Below the pieces are notes generated by a model that saw only the letters and a program-made list of their open reading frames with translations, had not been told where the DNA came from and did not search any database. The translations under genes and the position numbers were made by a program. This document shows positions 57,082 to 64,000 of a stretch of 64,000 bases of DNA, piece by piece. The DNA lies in the NCBI RefSeq assembly GCF_014396385.1, contig NZ_CP060716.1, forward strand, positions 1,550,001 through 1,614,000, in the 5' to 3' direction. How positions within the stretch are numbered: the stretch's first letter is position 1; each line of letters opens with the position of its first letter. The DNA comes from Leucobacter denitrificans. Lineage in GTDB: Bacteria > Actinomycetota > Actinomycetes > Actinomycetales > Microbacteriaceae.

Positions 57082-57132
57082 GGATCAGACATTTGTGTAC
57101 TCGTGTGGAAGAAACATAGAATGCCCCTGGCT

Positions 57133-57161
57133 TTGACGCGAAACCAATAACCGCGTAAACT
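57133..57161 (+). promoter_or_regulatory. Probable rpmH promoter
   Basis: TTGACG (57133-57138) and TAAACT (57156-57161) are 17 bp apart, about 100 bases before the rpmH start. Spacing and match fit a housekeeping promoter for the rpmH-rnpA-yidD-yidC cluster. Confidence 0.65.
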
Positions 57162-57264
57162 AAGTACCTTGTATGGGCGGCAGCTCCTTTCTTGCTTGCC
57201 CAAAACCGACTTTCTCGTGACCTGGAGTTACGGGGATCTTTTCCAAAAGTCACGGAGTTTTACT

Positions 57265-57402
57265 ATGAGCAAGCGCACATTTCAGCCAAACAACCGCCGT
57301 CGCGCAAAGGTACACGGCTTTCGCGCACGCATGCGCACCCGCGCTGGTCGTGCAATCGTTGCCGCCCGTCGCGGCAAGGGCCGTGCCAAGCTCACTGCTT
57401 AG
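57265..57402 (+). CDS. rpmH: Ribosomal protein bL34
   Basis: 45 residues, the canonical length: [19 protein letters not shown], then [20 protein letters not shown]. The ATG at 57265 fits all homologues; an upstream in-frame extension is not used. It is the first gene of the plus-strand cluster next to oriC and is followed by rnpA 20 bases later. Confidence 0.97.
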   Translation: MSKRTFQPNNRRRAKVHGFRARMRTRAGRAIVAARRGKGRAKLTA

Positions 57403-57422
57403 TCAGTAGCGATCGAGTCCTC

Positions 57423-57776
57423 ATGCCGGCACGGCATCATCGGGTGACTCGCGGCGATGACTATCGTCGGATCGTGCGAAATGGGAGCCGCGTAGGTGGT
57501 GCATATTGCATTACCTACGTGGTTCCTCATTCGTTAAAGGGGGATGAAACGACCCCGGTGAGATTCGGTTACATCATTTCGAAGGCCGTAGGCAACGCTG
57601 TAACCCGAAATCTCGTGCGTCGACGCATGAAGTCGATCACAGATGAGCTCATCGCTGAGGGTGAGTGTTGCCGTGATGTTGTATTTCGTGCACTCCCCGC
57701 TGCGGCAACATGTTCGTACACCGAGTTGCAGCGAGAAATACGTCGTTCATACGCAAAGTTGCGAGTTCGAACATGA
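57423..57776 (+). CDS. rnpA: Ribonuclease P protein component
   Basis: 117 residues from the ATG at 57423 (MPARHHRVTRGDDYRRIVRNG). The RNR motif region is KAVGNAVTRNLVRRRMKSITDEL, the RNA-binding signature of the family. It assists the catalytic RNA in maturing tRNA 5' ends. Its stop overlaps the yidD start by four bases. Confidence 0.95.
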   Translation: MPARHHRVTRGDDYRRIVRNGSRVGGAYCITYVVPHSLKGDETTPVRFGYIISKAVGNAVTRNLVRRRMKSITDELIAEGECCRDVVFRALPAAATCSYTELQREIRRSYAKLRVRT

Positions 57777-58081
57777 CAATATTGATGCTCGAACTCTGGT
57801 TACTCCCCAGAAATGTCGCCATTCTTGTGATGAAGCTGTATCGGCGCCTGATTTCTCCACTGTATGGAGACGTCTGCAGGTATTATCCATCCTGTTCCCG
57901 GTACTCTATGGAGGCATATCAAAGGCGCGGACTCGTGATGGGGTTGGCGCTTACGGTATGGAGACTTTTGCGGTGTAACCCCTTCACAAGAGGCGGTATC
58001 GATGATGTACCGCAGTCCCGAGCCCCACAATTTGACATAAGTTCCCGCGGTTTTGTCCGCCCGCGCACCCGAAAGGCCTGA
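57773..58081 (+). CDS. yidD: Membrane protein insertion efficiency factor YidD
   Basis: 102 residues from the ATG overlapping the rnpA stop. The family signature is KLYRRLISPLYGDVCRYYPSCSRY, followed by AYQRRGLVMGLALTVWRLLRCNPF. The protein lies at the membrane with YidC. The C-terminus (ISSRGFVRPRTRKA) is basic. It ends five bases before yidC. Confidence 0.94.
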   Translation: MTILMLELWLLPRNVAILVMKLYRRLISPLYGDVCRYYPSCSRYSMEAYQRRGLVMGLALTVWRLLRCNPFTRGGIDDVPQSRAPQFDISSRGFVRPRTRKA

Positions 58082-58085
58082 TCCA

Positions 58086-59033
58086 GTGCAGTTTATCGAG
58101 ACCCTACTTTGGCCACTGCGATGGCTGGTCGAGGTCGTTCTCGTCCTCTGGCACCAGTTGCTTACCTACTTCGGTATGAGCCCTGACAGCGGTGCCACTT
58201 GGGTGCTCGCAATTATCGGTCTCGTCATTGTGGTGAGGTCTGCGCTCATTCCTGTCACCGTGCGGCAGATTAAGTCACAGCGCCGAATGATGGATATTCA
58301 GCCTGAAATGAAGAAAATTCAGGCGAAGTACAAGGGCAAGAGCGACCAGTTCTCTCGCGAAGCAATGAGCCGCGAGACGATGGCCCTGTATAAGAAGCAC
58401 GGAACAAACCCGTTCGCTTCGTGCTTGCCCATCCTTATCCAGATGCCCGTGTTCTTCTCGCTCTTCTACGTGCTGCGTCACGCTTCGGAGAACAAGCCGG
58501 GAATCGGCCTAATGGATGAGGAGCTCACGCACAACTTCAACCAAGCGGAGATCTTTGGTGCTCCGCTCAAGATGACGTTCACCCAGGGTTGGGAGAGCAA
58601 CAACTGGGTCGTTGTCGGCATGCTTGGCGTCATCGTCATTCTCATGATTGCTTCCCAGTTCTTTACTCAGCTGCAGATCATGTCGAAGAACGTATCGGAC
58701 GAAACGAAGAATTCGCCGATGTACAAGCAGCAGAAGATCTTCCTCTACGTCATTCCATTTGCATTCCTGTTCTCGGGTGTCACTTTCCCGCTCGCCCTGA
58801 ACATCTACTGGTTCACTTCGAACATTTGGACAATGGTGCAGCAGGGAATCGTTATCAACACCATGCCAACTCCCGGGTCTGACGCATACCGTGCCCGCCA
58901 GGCGCGGCTTAAGGCAAAGGGTAAACTGACAGACGACGATAAGAAGGAAGACAGCGCCGAGGCTGTTCAACCTCCACAGGGTCAACGTCAACAGCCAGTA
59001 AGCGCAAAGCGCGCCAAGAAGAAGAACAAGTGA
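58086..59033 (+). CDS. yidC: Membrane protein insertase YidC
   Basis: 315 residues from the GTG at 58086, ten bases after AAAGG; a longer frame overlaps yidD. The Oxa1/YidC core spans residues about 35-275, with ATWVLAIIGLVIVVRSALIPVTV, the conserved charged loop and NPFASCLPILIQMPVFFSLFYVL. The Lys/Gln-rich tail ends AKRAKKKNK, used to contact ribosomes. There is no large N-terminal periplasmic domain, as expected in Gram-positives. It inserts membrane proteins. Confidence 0.95.
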   Translation: MQFIETLLWPLRWLVEVVLVLWHQLLTYFGMSPDSGATWVLAIIGLVIVVRSALIPVTVRQIKSQRRMMDIQPEMKKIQAKYKGKSDQFSREAMSRETMALYKKHGTNPFASCLPILIQMPVFFSLFYVLRHASENKPGIGLMDEELTHNFNQAEIFGAPLKMTFTQGWESNNWVVVGMLGVIVILMIASQFFTQLQIMSKNVSDETKNSPMYKQQKIFLYVIPFAFLFSGVTFPLALNIYWFTSNIWTMVQQGIVINTMPTPGSDAYRARQARLKAKGKLTDDDKKEDSAEAVQPPQGQRQQPVSAKRAKKKNK

Positions 59034-59040
59034 GGAATCA

Positions 59041-59556
59041 GTGAGCACTGAGCAACGGTCGAGCACTGAGCGTCAATATTCAGACGCAGAGGAATTGAGC
59101 CTCGAGGCACTTGAAGCAGATGGTGACCTTGCCGCTGACTATATTGAGGCTCTTCTCGATATCGCAGATATGGATGGCGACCTCGATATCACGGTAGATA
59201 ACGGGCGCGTCTATGTTTCAGTGACTGGCGGTGGCCAAAGCATCGACCGCCTTTCGACGCCCGAAGCCGTGCAAGCGCTTCAAGATCTCACTCGACTCGC
59301 AGTTCAGGCGAAAACGGGTCGTTTCTCACGTCTCATCGTTGACGTCGGTGGATCGCGTTCGGCACGAGCTCAGCAACTCACTGGAATGGTCGATGCCGCG
59401 ATCGCGCAAATTGTTGCGGGCCGTATGGAGGTACGACTCGAGCCAATGTCTTCATACGAGCGCAAGCTCGTGCACGACGAGGTTGCAGCACGCGGATACT
59501 TCTCGGAATCACAGGGTGAGGGCAAGAGCCGTCGCCTGGTCATTCGAGCGTCGTAA
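59041..59556 (+). CDS. jag: KH-R3H RNA-binding protein Jag
   Basis: 171 residues, GTG start seven bases after the yidC stop. An acidic N-terminus leads into a KH-like domain (about 35-105; ADYIEALLDIADMDGDLDI, TPEAVQALQDLTRLAVQ) and an R3H domain at the end (SSYERKLVHDEVAARGYFSES). It lacks the N-terminal Jag_N domain of firmicute proteins. Known to bind RNA; linked to cell elongation in streptococci. Confidence 0.92.
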   Translation: MSTEQRSSTERQYSDAEELSLEALEADGDLAADYIEALLDIADMDGDLDITVDNGRVYVSVTGGGQSIDRLSTPEAVQALQDLTRLAVQAKTGRFSRLIVDVGGSRSARAQQLTGMVDAAIAQIVAGRMEVRLEPMSSYERKLVHDEVAARGYFSESQGEGKSRRLVIRAS

Positions 59557-59559
59557 CGA

Positions 59560-59575
59560 AGTTTCACGTGAAACA
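59560..59575. other. parS: parS site 3 (at rsmG start)
   Basis: AGTTTCACGTGAAACA holds the perfect core GTTTCACGTGAAAC and overlaps the GTG start of rsmG. It lies 660 bp from parA, so ParB bound here could also affect rsmG-parA expression. Confidence 0.9.
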
Positions 59576-60230
59576 CGAAGAGGAACTCAATCGAGAACCA
59601 TTAGAGCAGGAGCCATCAGCTGCCGCTGCTCTTGCTGGCGATCGAATTGATGTGCTTCGTGCGTTTGCGAAGGATCTCGCGGAACGAGGCGAGGAGCTTG
59701 GGCTCATCGGGCCGCTTGAGCTCCCCCGTCTCTGGACCAGGCACCTGCTCAACAGTGCAGTGCTTGCTCCACTGCTTACATCTGGCGGAACCGTCGCAGA
59801 CATAGGTACTGGCGGTGGCATGCCGGGTCTTGTCCTTGGAATAGTTCGACCCGATGTTAGTTTCAAGCTGATTGAGCCAATGGAGCGTCGCTGCGTCTGG
59901 CTAAACGAGCAAGTCGAGCGCCTCGAACTCACAAATACGACGGTGATGAGGGGTCGAGCCGAAGAATTTCACGGCACATTTGAAGTGGATCAGGTCACCG
60001 CTCGGGCTGTGACCGCTCTCCGAAAGCTTGTACCGCTCACTGCCCCACTGCTTCGTGATGGCGGAGAGATGCTCTTTCTCAAGGGCGCTGCTGTCGGGCA
60101 AGAAATCGAAGCCGCACAGAAGGTGCTGAAAAAGCATCGAGTGAAAGACGTGCGAGTGGACGAGCTCGGTGCTGAAATTCTCAGCGAGTCAACTCGTGTA
60201 TTTCGGGCTAGAGTGGGTACTCATGGCTGA
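59568..60230 (+). CDS. rsmG: 16S rRNA (guanine527-N7)-methyltransferase RsmG
   Basis: 220 residues from the GTG at 59568, which sits inside a parS site. The SAM-binding motif DIGTGGGMPGLVLG is near residue 78, and RAEEFHG with VTARAVTALRKLVP matches GidB/RsmG. It methylates G527 of 16S rRNA, and loss in other bacteria gives low-level streptomycin resistance. It overlaps the parA start by eight bases. Confidence 0.95.
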   Translation: MKHEEELNREPLEQEPSAAAALAGDRIDVLRAFAKDLAERGEELGLIGPLELPRLWTRHLLNSAVLAPLLTSGGTVADIGTGGGMPGLVLGIVRPDVSFKLIEPMERRCVWLNEQVERLELTNTTVMRGRAEEFHGTFEVDQVTARAVTALRKLVPLTAPLLRDGGEMLFLKGAAVGQEIEAAQKVLKKHRVKDVRVDELGAEILSESTRVFRARVGTHG

Positions 60231-61158
60231 GAAATCACTCGTCGGCGACCTCATCGCAGACAAGTTCAAGCGGCGACGACGCCTCGCGAACACTGTGTCT
60301 CCGCTACCAAGCGAGACTCGCATCATCACCGTTTCCAACCAAAAAGGTGGGGTTGGTAAGACGACAACCACGGTGAACCTCTCTGCTGCACTCGCACGCC
60401 GCGGTGCAAACGTGCTGGTGATTGACCTTGATCCACAAGGAAATGCGTCGACCGCGCTCGGGGTGAACCACAGGCCAGAAGTCACAAGTGTGTACGACGT
60501 TTTGCTTGGCGATGCTGAGTTGAGCGACGCGCTGCAGATTTCGAGTGATCATGAGAATTTGGCGTGTATTCCGTCAACGATCCACCTTGCAGGCGCTGAG
60601 ATCGAGCTCGTTTCTCTCGTTGCGAGGGAACAGCGATTGCGAACGGCTGTCGATACTTTTCTAAAGGAATCGGATCGCAAGTATCACTACGTCTTCATTG
60701 ATTGCCCACCGTCACTTGGTTTGCTCACCGTGAATGCGTTTGTTGCAGCGCAAGAAGTGCTCATTCCCATTCAATGCGAGTACTACGCTCTCGAGGGTCT
60801 GAGCCAACTACTCGGCAACATTCAACTCATTCAGAAACATCTGAACCCGACGCTCAGGGTATCCACCATTCTGCTCACGATGTTCGATGCTCGAACTAAT
60901 CTTGCGCACGAGGTTGCGCGCGAGGTGCGAGACCACTTCCCCGGCGAGGTGCTGCGTGCAGTGATACCGCGTTCGGTGCGCATCTCAGAAGCGCCGAGCT
61001 ACGGTCAGACGGTGCACGAATACGACGGTGGATCGATTGGCGCCATCGCTTATCTCGAAGCGGCGGCAGAGATTGCTGAGCGCTGGGCAAAGTTAGAGAG
61101 TTTGGAATCGGCCGAGGCCCATTCTGGTGATGCTGTTATTCAAAGTGAGGGAGCATAG
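60223..61158 (+). CDS. parA: Chromosome partitioning ATPase ParA (Soj)
   Basis: 311 residues from the ATG at 60223. The deviant Walker A KGGVGKTTT is at 41-49, Walker A' IDLDPQGNAS at about 83-92 and Walker B YVFIDCPPSL near 165. An Arg/Lys-rich N-terminus (KFKRRRRLANT) precedes the ATPase. It moves ParB-parS complexes along the nucleoid. It is followed two bases later by parB. Confidence 0.97.
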   Translation: MAEKSLVGDLIADKFKRRRRLANTVSPLPSETRIITVSNQKGGVGKTTTTVNLSAALARRGANVLVIDLDPQGNASTALGVNHRPEVTSVYDVLLGDAELSDALQISSDHENLACIPSTIHLAGAEIELVSLVAREQRLRTAVDTFLKESDRKYHYVFIDCPPSLGLLTVNAFVAAQEVLIPIQCEYYALEGLSQLLGNIQLIQKHLNPTLRVSTILLTMFDARTNLAHEVAREVRDHFPGEVLRAVIPRSVRISEAPSYGQTVHEYDGGSIGAIAYLEAAAEIAERWAKLESLESAEAHSGDAVIQSEGA

Positions 61159-61160
61159 GG

Positions 61161-62198
61161 ATGGCGACCAAGAAGCGCGGTGGTTTGGGACGTGGGATTG
61201 GTGCACTCATTCCACAGTCGGGCACTGGAGGCGAGCGTCCGGTTGACGTGTTCTTTCCGTCGGAGGCAACTGAGGTTTCGCCGCTTGCTCCTGCAGCGGC
61301 CGTCGCCGCAAGTGCAGAGCGTGCGGTGGTTGCCGAGGTTGAGACTGAGGCTGAGTCGACTGAGTCAGAACTCGTAGAGGTGCCAGGGGCCGAACTCAGG
61401 AGCCTGAACGTCGCAGATATTGTGCCCAATCAGGCACAGCCGCGTACTGAGTTTGATGAGGAAGCTCTCGAAGAGTTGACACACTCGATTCGCGAGTTCG
61501 GTGTGTTTCAGCCCATCGTTGTGCGTGAGATTTCTCCTGCTCCGAAGGCGGGTGCCCCGGCGTTTGAGCTCATCATGGGTGAGCGGCGCCTGCGCGCGTC
61601 AAAGCGGGCGGGTCTCGAGACTATTCCAGCGATCGTGCGTTCGACTTCAGATGAGAACATGCTTCGCGACGCGCTGCTCGAGAATCTGCATCGGGCACAG
61701 CTCAATCCCCTTGAAGAAGCCTCGGCGTATCAGCAACTGCTCACTGACTTCGGCATCACGCAGGAGCAGCTGGCAACACGCATTGGACGCTCACGGCCGC
61801 AGGTTTCCAATACGATTCGTTTGCTCAAGCTCCCTGAGACGGTTCAGGCGCGCGTAGCCGCTGGAGTGCTCTCTGCTGGTCATGCGCGCGCGATCCTCTC
61901 ACTCGACGGCGATGTGTCTGCGATGCAGTCGCTCGCTGACAAGATCGTGAACGAAGGTCTGTCGGTGCGAGCAGCTGAGGCGGTCGCGGGTGAGGCGCCG
62001 AAGCGTAAGGTTCCGCAGGCGCGTGCAGGCGGAGTGCAGTCGCAACTTGACGAGATTGCTGAGCGCTTGGGTGACCGATTCGATACCCGGGTCTCTGTGA
62101 AGCTCGGTGCGAAGAAGGGCCAGGTCGTCATCGACTTCGCCACCATCGCTGATCTCAAGCGTATACTCGACGAGCTCGGAGACCCTGGCTTCAACTGA
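61161..62198 (+). CDS. parB: Chromosome partitioning protein ParB (Spo0J)
   Basis: 345 residues. The N-terminal peptide TKKRGGLGRGIGALIP contacts ParA. A variable acidic stretch of about 60 residues follows, then the CTPase/ParB domain with QPRTEFDEEALEELTHSI, MGERRLRASKRAG and ENLHRAQLNPLEEA. The helix-turn-helix TQEQLATRIGRSRPQVSNTI reads parS, and a C-terminal dimer domain closes it. Three perfect and one imperfect parS sites lie in this window. Confidence 0.97.
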   Translation: MATKKRGGLGRGIGALIPQSGTGGERPVDVFFPSEATEVSPLAPAAAVAASAERAVVAEVETEAESTESELVEVPGAELRSLNVADIVPNQAQPRTEFDEEALEELTHSIREFGVFQPIVVREISPAPKAGAPAFELIMGERRLRASKRAGLETIPAIVRSTSDENMLRDALLENLHRAQLNPLEEASAYQQLLTDFGITQEQLATRIGRSRPQVSNTIRLLKLPETVQARVAAGVLSAGHARAILSLDGDVSAMQSLADKIVNEGLSVRAAEAVAGEAPKRKVPQARAGGVQSQLDEIAERLGDRFDTRVSVKLGAKKGQVVIDFATIADLKRILDELGDPGFN

Positions 62199-62273
62199 GT
62201 CGCGGCAGCAAGTTTCTCACGTAGAACTCCCGGGTCAGGGCGGGAAACCAGGCAGACGGACTAGTCTAGAGCG

Positions 62274-63995
62274 GTGAATCTCAACGAAACTCGTGCCTGG
62301 AACCGCTTCTATGCCAAGGGAACTCCGGTAGATATCGAGCCGGTAACTGGCTCACTCATTGACTTGCTCGACGAACGTTGCGCACAGTGGGCAGACCGAG
62401 ACGCTATCAGCTTCTTTGGTTCGACTCTGACCTATCGCGAACTCGGTAACCGCGTCGCGCGCGTCGCGAATGGCCTCAAGCAATTGGGTGTCGCGGCGGG
62501 GGATCGCGTGGCGCTCATCATGCCAAATGCCCCGCAGCACGTTATTGCGTTTTACGCGGCGCTCAGGTTGGGCGCGACGGTCGTTGAACATAACCCGCTG
62601 TACACGCGAGATGAACTCGAGGTGCAGTTCAGAGACCATGGCGCACAGGTCGTCATTGCGTGGGACAAGGTTGCACCGACTGTACAGGCGCTTCCGAAGG
62701 AACTTGGGATCCACACCGTTGTTGCGGTCGATGTGACTCGCGCCATGCCGTTCGCAACGCGGCTCGCACTTCGCCTGCCGATTCAGAAGGCGCGCGAGTC
62801 TCGTGCGAAGCTCACCGGGCCAACGACCGGAACTGTTTCGTTTGCGAGCCTGGAACGCACGGCTGCGCTTCCTAGTTCGCACCCCCGCCCGGCGGCTAGC
62901 GATATCGCGTGTTTGCAGTACACCTCCGGCACGACGGGAACACCGAAGGGTGCGATGATCTCGCACTCAAACCTCTGGTCGAATGCGCGTCAGGGTGCTG
63001 CGTGGATGCCCGATTTCACACGCGGTGAGGGGAGCATCTACGGTCTGCTCCCCATGTTCCACTCGTTCGGCTTGCTTCTGTCTGTGATCTATTCGGTCGA
63101 AACCGGTTCTCGAGCGGTGTTGTTTCCGACGTTCGATCCAGAACTCGTTTCGCAGGCCGCAAAGAAGTTCCCGCCAACCTTCGTTCCAGCGGTGCCACCC
63201 ATGTTCGACAGGCTCGCACGCGTTGCGCGCGACGGTGCGCTCGATCTGAGCGGAGTCGTGTACGCGATCTCTGGCGCAATGACGCTGACGCCTGCGATTG
63301 TGAAGCGCTGGGAAGATCTTGCGGGAAGTATGCTCAATGAGGGATACGGGCTCACGGAAACGAGTCCCGTCGCGCTCGCGAACCCCTTCAATGAGTCGCG
63401 GCGCATCGGTGCGATTGGCATTCCATTCCCGTCGACGGATATTCGGGTTGTCGACCCCAACGAGCCCACTCGCGAGGTTGAGCTCGGCGAGTCAGGCGAA
63501 CTGCTTATCAAGGGGCCGCAGGTCTTCCAGGGGTACTGGAATCGCCCTGAGGAGACTGCTGAGACACTGCTCGAAGGTGGGTGGCTGCGCACTGGTGACC
63601 TCGTGGTGCAAGACGACGATGGGTTTGTGACAGTTGTGGATCGCAAGAAGGAACTGATCATCACGGGCGGGTTCAACGTCTCCCCCAGTGAGGTTGAGAC
63701 CGTCATCACTGAGGTACCAGGCGTGCTTGAGTGTGCGGTAGTCGGAGTGCCGCGCGGCGGCGGTGCAGAGGTTGTTACGGTCGCTGTGATCCTTGAAGAG
63801 GGTGCCGAGTTCGACGAGAACGCTGCGCGAGAGATCGCGCGTAAGCGTCTTGCGGAGTACAAGCGCCCATCGACATATGTTGTTTGGGAGGAACTGCCGA
63901 AGTCACTTATCGGCAAGGTACTTCGCCGCAAGGTGCGCGACGCACTCATTGCGGATCGCAAGGCGGTGCGGGCCCTTCCAGAGGATGAGGGTTAG
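62274..63995 (+). CDS. Long-chain fatty-acid-CoA ligase (FadD-like)
   Basis: 573 residues, GTG start. AMP-binding motifs QYTSGTTGTPKGAMISH (near 215), NEGYGLTETSPV (near 360) and the C-terminal GWLRTGDLVVQDDDGFVTVVDRKKELIITGG with the catalytic lysine in SLIGKVLRRKV are all present. The DRKKE context is typical of long-chain acyl-CoA synthetases. It activates fatty acids with ATP and CoA for oxidation or lipid synthesis. It stands alone 75 bp after parB. The exact chain length is not predictable. Confidence 0.9.
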   Translation: MNLNETRAWNRFYAKGTPVDIEPVTGSLIDLLDERCAQWADRDAISFFGSTLTYRELGNRVARVANGLKQLGVAAGDRVALIMPNAPQHVIAFYAALRLGATVVEHNPLYTRDELEVQFRDHGAQVVIAWDKVAPTVQALPKELGIHTVVAVDVTRAMPFATRLALRLPIQKARESRAKLTGPTTGTVSFASLERTAALPSSHPRPAASDIACLQYTSGTTGTPKGAMISHSNLWSNARQGAAWMPDFTRGEGSIYGLLPMFHSFGLLLSVIYSVETGSRAVLFPTFDPELVSQAAKKFPPTFVPAVPPMFDRLARVARDGALDLSGVVYAISGAMTLTPAIVKRWEDLAGSMLNEGYGLTETSPVALANPFNESRRIGAIGIPFPSTDIRVVDPNEPTREVELGESGELLIKGPQVFQGYWNRPEETAETLLEGGWLRTGDLVVQDDDGFVTVVDRKKELIITGGFNVSPSEVETVITEVPGVLECAVVGVPRGGGAEVVTVAVILEEGAEFDENAAREIARKRLAEYKRPSTYVVWEELPKSLIGKVLRRKVRDALIADRKAVRALPEDEG

Positions 63996-64000
63996 CTCAA

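Overview
The window is high-G+C DNA carrying the chromosomal replication-origin region of an actinobacterium, most likely of the family Microbacteriaceae. The reasons are the gene order around oriC (rpmH-rnpA-yidD-yidC-jag-rsmG-parA-parB running one way, dnaA-dnaN-recF-dciA-gyrB-gyrA-DUF3566 the other), the actinobacterial fhaA-fhaB-pstP-rodA-pbpA-pknA-pknB cluster with crgA and a class E sortase, a sulfurtransferase-SufE pair and a FolP2-type protein. The genus was not determined. No insertion sequences, prophage genes or CRISPR arrays were seen.

Layout. 1-9000: a TetR regulator (cut by the window edge) divergent from a 14-helix MFS exporter, with a perfect inverted repeat between them; a flavin-binding stress protein; rhodanese plus SufE; diaminopropionate ammonia-lyase; and a valine-catabolic operon (mmsA, acyl-CoA dehydrogenase, mmsB). 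9100-12960: an AT-richer island with a lactococcin 972-like bacteriocin precursor, a strong hairpin terminator, a lipoprotein, a membrane-anchored adaptor with a peptidoglycan-binding-like segment, an ABC ATPase and a four-helix permease. This resembles a MacAB-like export or immunity machine in a Gram-positive host and is the most interesting accessory system here. 13098-22380: a CoA-dependent aromatic-acid catabolic region: RidA, FAH-family hydrolase, AAHS transporter, salicylyl-/2-aminobenzoyl-CoA hydroxylase fused to an old-yellow-enzyme-like domain, aryl-CoA ligase, TesB-like thioesterase, small cupin and a PaaX regulator. Together these could form a gentisate-like route for anthranilate or salicylate.

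22409-32732: a frameshifted small membrane-protein gene, a DUF1801 gene, tRNA-Leu, then the Ser/Thr phosphorylation and cell-elongation operon. 32838-38463: pabA/trpG, a previously unlisted 52-residue membrane protein, class E sortase, crgA, rhomboid protease, cyclophilin, a conserved membrane protein, a Nudix hydrolase and an alpha/beta hydrolase. 38550-41295: a divergent pair made of a His/Arg/Gly-rich small protein and a MarR regulator with its own His-rich N-terminus, followed by an LAETG-anchored surface protein that is a plausible substrate of the sortase. 41482-47192: tRNA-Ala, a FUSC-type membrane protein, a three-gene operon (ferredoxin-reductase-like, FolP-like, RibD-C-like), otsA and tRNA-Ile.

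47257-62198: the replication and segregation core. oriC lies between dnaN and dnaA with several DnaA boxes, and more boxes lie between dnaA and rpmH. Three perfect 14-bp parS cores (two in recF, one at the start of rsmG) and a one-mismatch copy in gyrB accompany parA-parB. A fatty-acyl-CoA ligase closes the window. All family assignments come from reading motifs and gene order; no database search was run.
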